NCBI RefSeq assembly: GCF_041685465.1
Contig: NZ_JAWLFS010000091.1
Coordinates: 1-10,881, forward strand
Source of the DNA: Rhodosalinus sp041685465
GTDB taxonomy: Bacteria > Pseudomonadota > Alphaproteobacteria > Rhodobacterales > Rhodobacteraceae
Length of the DNA: 10,881 nucleotides
Direction of reading: 5' to 3'
Shown in pieces: positions 5,276 to 10,881 of this stretch. The notes below the pieces were generated by a model that was given only the letters and a program-made list of their open reading frames with translations, searched no databases and was not told the origin of the DNA. Both the position numbers and the translations under genes were made by a program. The number at the start of each line of letters is the position of its first letter. The stretch's first letter is position 1.

Positions 5276-6960
5276 AGGCGCCGCCGCGCAATCCGCTCCT
5301 CGCGCAGGTCGTCCACACGCGCCACACCTTCCGCCGCGGCTGGCAGCTCCTGCGCCACCGCGGGCCGGGACAGGTCCAGTTCTGGTTCATCGCCCTCGGC
5401 CTCGGCATCGCCGCCGGTGCGGCCGCGGTCCTCTTCCGCTTCGGCATCGAGACCCTGCAGGAGGCCGCCTACGGCGCCGACGACCTGTATCGCCTGCACA
5501 CCTTCGCCGAGACGCTGGCCTGGTGGTGGATCGTCGCGGTGCCGATCGCGGGCGGCCTCGCCGTCGGGCTCCTGCTGCAGTTCTTCACCCCCGACGGCCG
5601 CGTGCGTGCCGTGGCCGACGTGATCGAGGGGGCGGCGCTCCATGACGGCCGGGTGGAGACCAGGGCGGGCCTCACCTCGACGGCCTGCTCGCTGATCACG
5701 CTCTCGACCGGCGGCTCGACGGGGCGCGAGGGTCCGGTGGTCCACCTCGCCGCGCTTCTGTCGTCCTGGGTGTCGAACGCGATCCGGGCCGACGGGATCA
5801 CCGGCCGCGACCTCCTCGGCTGCGCCGTCGCCGCCGCCGTCTCGGCGAGCTTCAACGCCCCCATCGCCGGCGCGCTCTTCGCCATGGAGGTGGTGCTGCG
5901 CCACTTCGCGCTGCACGCCTTCGCCCCCATCGTCATCGCCGCGGCCGCCGGCACGATCCTCGGCCGCCTCGCCTTCGGCGACGTGACCAACTTCGTCCTG
6001 CCCGGCGGCTCGGTGCTGGAGTTCTATGCCGAGATCCCCGCCTTCCTGCTCCTCGGGCTCCTCTGCGGTCTCGTCGCCGTGGCGACCATGCGCGCCGTCT
6101 TCTGGGCGGAGGACATGGGCGACACGGTGCAGAGCCGTGCGCGCCTGCCGCTCTGGGCGCGCCCGGCGGTGACCGGCGCGCTCCTCGGCGCCATCGCCGT
6201 GGCCTTCCCGCATGTCATCGGCGTGGGCTACGAGACGACGACGCGCGCGCTGACCGGGGACCTCCTGCTGCGCGAGGCGGTGGTCTTCTGCGTGATCAAG
6301 ATCGTCGCCGTCGCGGTCACCGTCGCGGGCCGCATGGGTGGCGGCGTCTTCTCGCCCTCGCTCATGCTCGGCGCGCTCACCGGTCTCGCCTTCGGCCTCG
6401 TCGCCACGGGCCTCTTCCCCGAGACCTCCGGCGCGCCCACGCTCTACGCCCTCGCCGGCATGGGCGCGGTGGCCGCCGCCGTGCTCGGCGCGCCGATCTC
6501 GACCACCCTCATCGTCTTCGAGCTCACCGGCGACTGGCAGACGGGCCTCGCCGTGATGGTCGCCGTCTCCACCTCGACCGCGCTCGCCTCGCGCCTCGTC
6601 GATCGCTCCTTCTTCCTGACGCAGCTCGAACGCCGCGGCGTCCACCTCGCCGCCGGGCCGCAGGAATACCTCCTGCAGATCGCGCGCGTCGCCGGTGTCA
6701 TGCGCGGCCCGATGGACGAGCGCGCCCCCGACGAGACCCGCCTCTGGGAGATGATCGGCAACGGCATCTACGTCGACGCCAATGCCACCCTCGACGCCGC
6801 CATGCCGATCTTCGACAAGGCGGGCCTGCCCTACATCCCCGTCGTGCGGCTCACGGGCGCCGACCTCGCGCCGGAGCTGCAGGGCGCGCTCTTCCACGTC
6901 GATGCGCTCAAGGCCTACAACCGCGCCCTCGCCGCCACCGCCGAGGAGGAGCACTCCTGA
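5272..6960 (+). CDS. CLC-family chloride channel/transporter with degenerate CBS-like C-terminus
   Basis: This 562-residue inner-membrane protein belongs to the CLC anion channel/exchanger family, which forms dimers with one pore per subunit. The gating-glutamate motif GREGP is at 151-155 (E153), FNAPIAGALFAMEVV spans 194-208, and GGGVFSP, matching the GxFxP filter motif, is at 356-362. Several features are atypical by my alignment to E. coli ClcA. The first filter motif (GSGIP) is replaced by VRAVA at 111-115. The inner proton glutamate position is Val207, as in many passive CLC channels. The pore tyrosine position is Phe448. Residues about 465-562 form a soluble tail that looks like a reduced CBS region. 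The start is supported by GGGAG 9 nt upstream. It stands alone and convergent to the DUF427 gene. Confidence 0.93.
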   Translation: MKAPPRNPLLAQVVHTRHTFRRGWQLLRHRGPGQVQFWFIALGLGIAAGAAAVLFRFGIETLQEAAYGADDLYRLHTFAETLAWWWIVAVPIAGGLAVGLLLQFFTPDGRVRAVADVIEGAALHDGRVETRAGLTSTACSLITLSTGGSTGREGPVVHLAALLSSWVSNAIRADGITGRDLLGCAVAAAVSASFNAPIAGALFAMEVVLRHFALHAFAPIVIAAAAGTILGRLAFGDVTNFVLPGGSVLEFYAEIPAFLLLGLLCGLVAVATMRAVFWAEDMGDTVQSRARLPLWARPAVTGALLGAIAVAFPHVIGVGYETTTRALTGDLLLREAVVFCVIKIVAVAVTVAGRMGGGVFSPSLMLGALTGLAFGLVATGLFPETSGAPTLYALAGMGAVAAAVLGAPISTTLIVFELTGDWQTGLAVMVAVSTSTALASRLVDRSFFLTQLERRGVHLAAGPQEYLLQIARVAGVMRGPMDERAPDETRLWEMIGNGIYVDANATLDAAMPIFDKAGLPYIPVVRLTGADLAPELQGALFHVDALKAYNRALAATAEEEHS

Positions 6961-6982
6961 CCGCGCGGACCCGCCCCTTCTT

Positions 6983-7048
6983 CTTGGGTCAAATATCCTC
7001 GGGGGGTGAATTGGCCGCAGGCCAAGAGGGGGGCAGACAGCCCCCCTC
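6983..7048. repeat. Compound hairpin intergenic element, copy 2
   Basis: This copy lies between the convergent CLC and DUF427 genes. It has TTGGCC (7011-7016) pairing with GGCCAA (7020-7025) around GCA, then GAGGGGGGC (7026-7034) pairing with GCCCCCCTC (7040-7048) around AGACA. Bases 7002-7032 match 861-891 exactly on the opposite strand. The G-rich stem is 9 bp here and 8 bp in copy 1, and the loops differ while pairing is kept. That suggests the structure itself is maintained. It may serve as a bidirectional transcript end for both genes, but no U-tract is present. Confidence 0.8.
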
Positions 7049-7070
7049 CGTGCGGCTCGGATACGGCGGC

Positions 7071-7415
7071 TCAGATGCGCTCGACGGTCACCTGGTCGCT
7101 CTCGCGGAAGGCGAGGTGCCCGGCGATCTCGCCCGCCCCCTCCACCGGCGTCTCGTAGCTCCAGGCCGCGTCCGGGATCGTGGTGGACTTGGTGACGATC
7201 GAGAACCACGTCGCGTCGCCCTTCCACGGGCAGTGGCTGGCCGCGTCCGTGCGCTCGAGGAAGGCCATGGCGAGGTCGGCCCGCGGGAAGTAGATCACCG
7301 GCGGACAGCCCTCCTCGTCGAGTTCGAGCGCGGCGCTGCTTTCGCCGAGCACCGCGCCCCCGGCGCGGACGCTCCATTTGCCCCCGGCGGGGCGGATCGT
7401 GATTCGGTTCGCCAT
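7071..7415 (-). CDS. DUF427 domain protein
   Basis: The product is a 114-residue soluble protein of the DUF427 family (Pfam PF04248), whose biochemical function is not established. Family signatures are YFPR at 42-45 followed by DLAMAFLERTD, and the block HCPWKGDATWFS at 61-72. The length is normal for a single-domain member. It lies 13 nt behind the aminopeptidase P gene. Its ribosome binding site GAGGGAG (7430-7424 on the minus strand) overlaps that gene's stop codon, so the two are probably co-transcribed and translationally coupled. There is no signal peptide or membrane segment. The link to peptide degradation is only by position. Confidence 0.92.
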   Translation of the reverse strand: MANRITIRPAGGKWSVRAGGAVLGESSAALELDEEGCPPVIYFPRADLAMAFLERTDAASHCPWKGDATWFSIVTKSTTIPDAAWSYETPVEGAGEIAGHLAFRESDQVTVERI

Positions 7416-7428
7416 GTCGCGGTCTCCC

Positions 7429-9225
7429 TCAGAGCGGCGCGGTGGCCGCGTCGAGCCAGGCCCGCGCTGCAGGGCCGAGCCGTTCCGTCAGTTTGCGGTG
7501 GCAGAGCGCGTGATAGGCGTCGAGCCAGGCGCGCTCCGGCCCCGTGAGCATCTCTGTCACGATCAGCCGCCGGTCGAAAGGCACATGGGTCAGCGTCTGG
7601 AGCCGAAGCATCGCATCCACGGTGCCGCCGGGCAGGGCCGGCGCCTCCTCGACGATGACGAGGTTTTCCAGCCGGATGCCGTAGGCGCCCTCGCGGTAGA
7701 AGCCGGGCTCGTTCGACAGGATCATGCCCGGCTCCAGCGCCACCTCGCCCGTCCGGGCGAGGCGCTGCGGCCCCTCGTGCACCGAGAGGTAGGCGCCGAC
7801 CCCGTGTCCCGTGCCATGCGCGTAGTCCTGCCCGGCGAGCCAGAGCGGCATCCGCGCCAGCGCGTCGAGGTCGCGGCCCGCGAGGCCCTTGGGCCAGCGC
7901 AGCCGCGAGATCGTGATCAGCCCCTGCAGGACGCGCGTGTAGGCGGCGCGCTCCTCCTCGCCCGCGGGCCCGATCGGCACCGTGCGGGTGATGTCGGTCG
8001 TGCCGTCGGGATACTGCCCGCCGCTGTCCACGAGGAAGAGTTCGCCGGCGGCGAGCGCGCGGTCGGTCTCCTCGGTGACGCGGTAGTGCACGATCGCGCC
8101 GTGTTCCCCGGCGCCCGCGATGGTGTCGAAGGAGATGTCGCGCAGCTCGGGGTTGGCACGGCGGCACTCTTCCAGCCGCCGCGCCGCGGTGATCTCGGTG
8201 ACGCTGCCCGGCGGCTGCGCGTCGAGCCAGCAGAGAAACTCCACCATGGCCGCGCCGTCGCGCAGATGCGCGGCCTCGGCGCCCCTGCGTTCCGCCGCGT
8301 TCTTGCGCGCCTTGGGCAGGAGGCAGGGGTCCTGGCCGCGCAGCGGCTCCGCCGCGCCCGCCTCGAGCGCGCGCAGCACGGCGAGCGGCGCGCTCGCCGG
8401 GTCGATGCGGACCTGCCCCTCGAGCGCGCCGAGCGCGCTGGCGAAGTCCTCGGGTGCCGCGACGCGCACGCCGTCGCCGAGCCGGCCGCGCACCCCGGAG
8501 AGCTTGGCCGCGTCCATGAAGAGATCGACCGTCCCGTCGGCGTGCAGGATCGCGAAGCCATGCGCCACCGGATTGCGCGGCACGTCGCCGCCGCGGATGT
8601 TCAGCAGCCAGCAGATCGAATCGGGCAGCGTCAGCACCGCCGCCGCCTCGCCCGCCGCGTGGAGCTCGGCGCCGAGGCGCGCGCGCTTCTCCGCCGACCG
8701 CTCGCCGGCATGCTCCAGCGGGTGCGCGGCGACGGACGCCGCGGGCGGCGCCGGCTGATCCTCCCAGATGCGGTCCACGAGATTGTCGGAGGGCAGGAGA
8801 TGCACGCCGCTCCGGTCGAGCGCGTCCTCCAGCGTCTCGATCTCGCGCACCGTGTGCAGCCACGGGTCGAAGCCCACGGCGCCGCCGTGCGGCAGCTGTT
8901 CCCGGAGCCAGGGGCCGAGCTTCGTCTCGGGCCAGTTCACGGGGGTGAAGTCCTCGGCCACCTGCTGGCGGACCTGCACCCGGTAGCGCCCGTCGACGAA
9001 GACGCCCGCCACCTCCTGAAGGACGGCGCAGAAGCCCGCCGAGCCGGTGAAGCCGGTGAGCCAGCTCAGCCGCGCGTCATGGGGCGCGACGTATTCGCCC
9101 TGATGCGCGTCGGCCCGCGGCACGAGAAAGCCGTCGAGCCCCGCGCGCGCCATCTCCTCGCGCAGGAGACGCAGGCGCGGCGGCCCCTGCTCGGGCCGGC
9201 TCGTGGCCTCGAAGGTCTGGAACAT
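7429..9225 (-). CDS. pepP: Xaa-Pro aminopeptidase (aminopeptidase P, M24B family)
   Basis: The product is a 598-residue cytoplasmic metallopeptidase that removes the N-terminal residue from peptides with proline in second position. The N-terminal creatinase-like domains cover about 1-310, with the block GEYVAPHDARLSWLTGFTGSAG at about 43-64. The pita-bread catalytic domain carries all five dinuclear metal ligands: D400 (VDSGG), D411 (TTDITRT), H474 (TGHGVG), E506 (SNEPGF) and E520 (RLEN). H380 and H483 match the accessory active-site histidines. A C-terminal M24_C segment follows from about 540. This three-part, roughly 600-residue form is common in alphaproteobacteria. I chose ATG 9225 because GGGGAG lies 6 nt upstream. 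A start at 9321 would add 32 residues without family similarity. It is followed closely by the DUF427 gene. Confidence 0.95.
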   Translation of the reverse strand: MFQTFEATSRPEQGPPRLRLLREEMARAGLDGFLVPRADAHQGEYVAPHDARLSWLTGFTGSAGFCAVLQEVAGVFVDGRYRVQVRQQVAEDFTPVNWPETKLGPWLREQLPHGGAVGFDPWLHTVREIETLEDALDRSGVHLLPSDNLVDRIWEDQPAPPAASVAAHPLEHAGERSAEKRARLGAELHAAGEAAAVLTLPDSICWLLNIRGGDVPRNPVAHGFAILHADGTVDLFMDAAKLSGVRGRLGDGVRVAAPEDFASALGALEGQVRIDPASAPLAVLRALEAGAAEPLRGQDPCLLPKARKNAAERRGAEAAHLRDGAAMVEFLCWLDAQPPGSVTEITAARRLEECRRANPELRDISFDTIAGAGEHGAIVHYRVTEETDRALAAGELFLVDSGGQYPDGTTDITRTVPIGPAGEEERAAYTRVLQGLITISRLRWPKGLAGRDLDALARMPLWLAGQDYAHGTGHGVGAYLSVHEGPQRLARTGEVALEPGMILSNEPGFYREGAYGIRLENLVIVEEAPALPGGTVDAMLRLQTLTHVPFDRRLIVTEMLTGPERAWLDAYHALCHRKLTERLGPAARAWLDAATAPL

Positions 9226-9375
9226 GCGGCGCTCCCCGGTTTCCGGATGCCGTGAAGGAACAGCGAGCGGCGCCGGGATGCAAGCCCGCGCCGTGTTTTC
9301 GGCGCCGCGGATGCGCGCCATGGCGGGGCCGGACAGGCGCGGCAGGCCGATCGCAGCGCGATCCCCGGCCTCGGC

Positions 9376-9441
9376 GGGTGCGTGAGATCACGCACCCTAC
9401 AGCGTGCGCTCATCGCGTAGGGTGCGTGCCTTGCACGCACC
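9376..9441. repeat. Alternating GGTGCGTG inverted repeats
   Basis: Four copies of one motif alternate in orientation: GGGTGCGTG (9376-9384), CACGCACCCTAC (9389-9400), GTAGGGTGCGTGC (9417-9429) and GCACGCACC (9433-9441). Copies 1 and 2 form a 9-bp hairpin with loop AGAT, and copies 3 and 4 form a 9-bp hairpin with loop CTT. Alternatively copies 2 and 3 pair over 12 bp around a 16-nt spacer. The array lies between cobT and pepP, both on the minus strand. It could terminate cobT, regulate pepP, or be a REP-like repeat of the genome. Confidence 0.8.
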
Positions 9442-9486
9442 GTTCGTGCCGCGGTGGCGGCGGGCGTGGCGCCCCGCCCCCGACGC

Positions 9487-10881
9487 TCAACTGGCGTTGC
9501 GGATGCCCATGACGCGCGCCCGCGCCCGCGGATCGCTGTCGAAGAGCCCGGCGAGCTGCTCGGTCATCGCGCCGGCGAGCTGTTCGACGTCGGTGATCGT
9601 CACCGCGCGCTTGTAGTATCGCGTCACGTCGTGGCCGATGCCGATGGCGATCAGTTCCGTCTGCTTCTTGCGCTCGACCATGGCGATCACGTCGCGCAGG
9701 TGCTTCTCGAGGTAGTTGGCCGGGTTTACGCTGAGCGTCGAATCGTCCACCGGCGCACCGTCGGAGATCACCATCATGATCTTGCGCGCCTCCGGCCGGC
9801 CGGCGACGCGGCGGTGCGCCCATTCCAGCGCCTCGCCGTCGATGTTCTCCTTCAGCAGGCCTTCCTTCATCATCAGCCCGAGGTTCACGCGCGCCCGCCG
9901 CCAGGGTGCGTCGGCCGACTTGTAGACGATGTGGCGCAGGTCGTTCAGCCGCCCCGGCGCGAGCGGACGGCCCTCGGCGAGCCAGGCCTCCCGGCTCTGC
10001 CCGCCCTTCCAGGCGCGGGTCGTGAAGCCGAGGATCTCGACCTTGACCGAGCAGCGCTCGAGCGTCCGCGCGAGCACGTCGGCGCAGATCGCCGCGATGG
10101 AGATCGGGCGCCCGCGCATCGAGCCCGAGTTGTCGAGCAGCAGGGTGACCACAGTGTCGCGGAACTCGGTGTCCTTCTCGACCTTGAAGGACAGCGGCGT
10201 CGTCGGGTTCGCCACCACCCGCGCGAGGCGGCCCCCGTCGAGGATGCCTTCCTCGCGGTCGAACTCCCAGCTGCGGTTCTGCTGCGCCTGAAGCCGGCGC
10301 TGGAGCTTGTTGGCGAGCCGCCCCACCGCGCCCTTCAGCGGTTCGAGCTGCTGGTCGAGGTAGGCGCGGAGGCGTTCCAACTCGACCGGATCGGCGAGAT
10401 CCTGCGCGCCGATCTCCTCGTCATGGGCGCGGTCGAAGACGCGGTATTCGGGGTCGGCCTCCGAGACGGCGGGGGGCGGGGGCGGCTCCTGCGGCGCCTC
10501 GCCCTCGGGCAGCTCGCTTTCCTCGCCCTGCTCCTCGTCGGCGAGCTCTTCCATGCTCACCTGCGCCTGGCTCTCGTCCTGCGTTTCCTCCTGGCTTTCC
10601 TCGGGCGCGGCCTCCGCCTCCTCGCCGCTCTCCTCCTCGCCGGTGCTGTCGGGCTCGTCCTCTTCCGAGCTTTCCTCGGCCTCGTCCTGCTCGTCCTCCT
10701 CGAGGTCGGGATCCTCGCCGAGCTGGTCGCCGTAGCCCAGATCCTCGATCACCCTGCGGGCGAAGCGCGCGAAGTCGCCCTGATCGGCGAGCTTCTGCTG
10801 CAGGTCTTCAAGCGTCTCGCCGGCCTGTTCCTCGATGTAGCCGCGCCAGAGGTCCATGACGTTGCGCGCCGCCTCGGGCAG
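9487..10881 (-). CDS. cobT: Cobaltochelatase subunit CobT, C-terminal 464 residues (partial)
   Basis: CobT is a subunit of the aerobic, ATP-dependent cobaltochelatase (CobN-CobS-CobT) that inserts cobalt into hydrogenobyrinic acid a,c-diamide during cobalamin synthesis. The gene enters from the right edge, so its start is missing. An ATG at 10857 is internal, because the frame continues upstream as LPEAARNV, which is typical of CobT. The visible order is a short helical part, a very acidic stretch (about residues 50-130, dominated by Glu, Asp and Ser) and a proline run. A von Willebrand factor A domain follows, with the metal-binding MIDAS motif DNSGS at about 250-254 and the later VISDG at about 371-375. 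Full-length relatives have a little over 600 residues, so roughly a quarter is missing. It ends at TGA 9487. Confidence 0.95.
   Translation of the reverse strand: MPEAARNVMDLWRGYIEEQAGETLEDLQQKLADQGDFARFARRVIEDLGYGDQLGEDPDLEEDEQDEAEESSEEDEPDSTGEEESGEEAEAAPEESQEETQDESQAQVSMEELADEEQGEESELPEGEAPQEPPPPPAVSEADPEYRVFDRAHDEEIGAQDLADPVELERLRAYLDQQLEPLKGAVGRLANKLQRRLQAQQNRSWEFDREEGILDGGRLARVVANPTTPLSFKVEKDTEFRDTVVTLLLDNSGSMRGRPISIAAICADVLARTLERCSVKVEILGFTTRAWKGGQSREAWLAEGRPLAPGRLNDLRHIVYKSADAPWRRARVNLGLMMKEGLLKENIDGEALEWAHRRVAGRPEARKIMMVISDGAPVDDSTLSVNPANYLEKHLRDVIAMVERKKQTELIAIGIGHDVTRYYKRAVTITDVEQLAGAMTEQLAGLFDSDPRARARVMGIRNAS

Noticed and set aside
5149..7377. A 742-codon open frame on the minus strand opposite the CLC gene
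   Set aside because: It is antisense to a clearly assigned CLC protein, is rich in Arg, Gly, Ala, Asp and Glu without any domain pattern, and runs through the compound hairpin element. Long shadow frames are expected at this GC content.
7378..9255. A 625-codon open frame on the plus strand opposite pepP
   Set aside because: The minus-strand frame carries all five M24 metal ligands, whereas this frame has no recognisable domain.
9460..9483. Imperfect GC hairpin just after cobT
   Set aside because: GGGCG-TGG-CGCCC forms a 5-bp core that continues only with a bulge, and no U-tract follows. It is too weak to list as a separate terminator beside the stronger repeats at 9376-9441.
10553..10735. 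A serine-rich 60-codon plus-strand frame
   Set aside because: It is the antisense of the Glu/Asp-rich linker of CobT (GAG/GAC repeats read as CTC/GTC or TCC/TCG).

Overview
The window is a very GC-rich, gene-dense stretch of bacterial chromosome. It most probably comes from an alphaproteobacterium of the Rhodobacterales (Rhodobacteraceae-like). The reasons are the gene families present (a SelD-type FAD oxidoreductase, a Hint_2-type protein with the N-terminal region known from this group, aerobic-type CobT and a TRAP operon), the strong G/C bias at third codon positions, and intergenic repeats that resemble ones I recall from this order. The taxonomic call is an inference from memory, not from a database search.

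Layout, left to right. (1) 1-749, minus strand: N-terminal part of a pyridine-nucleotide/FAD oxidoreductase of the type fused to selenide,water dikinase (SelD), cut by the window edge. (2) 750-933: an intergenic stretch with a 3 x 12-bp tandem repeat, a compound hairpin element and a hairpin directly behind dctM. (3) 934-3902, minus strand: a complete TRAP transporter operon dctP-dctQ-dctM. A strong hairpin lies between dctP and dctQ, and dctQ and dctM overlap by 4 bp. (4) 3903-4062: a divergent promoter region. (5) 4063-5106, plus strand: a Hint-domain protein that lacks the catalytic cysteine. (6) 5272-6960, plus strand: a CLC chloride channel/transporter with unusual selectivity-filter residues. 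(7) 6961-7070: a convergent intergenic region holding the second copy of the compound hairpin element. (8) 7071-9225, minus strand: a two-gene unit of aminopeptidase P followed by a DUF427 protein. (9) 9226-9486: an intergenic region with four alternating copies of a GGTGCGTG-type inverted repeat. (10) 9487-10881, minus strand: the C-terminal 464 residues of the cobaltochelatase subunit CobT, with its start outside the window.

The protein genes are mostly housekeeping or transport functions: solute uptake, anion transport, peptide degradation, cobalamin synthesis and probably selenium metabolism. I found no defence island, mobile element, CRISPR array, RNA gene or biosynthetic cluster, and I do not see a convincing undescribed multi-gene system. 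The observations most worth a second look are the duplicated compound hairpin element (31 bp identical, stems conserved while loops differ), the alternating GGTGCGTG palindromes, the cysteine-less Hint protein, and the CLC protein whose chloride-coordinating Ser and Tyr both appear to be replaced.
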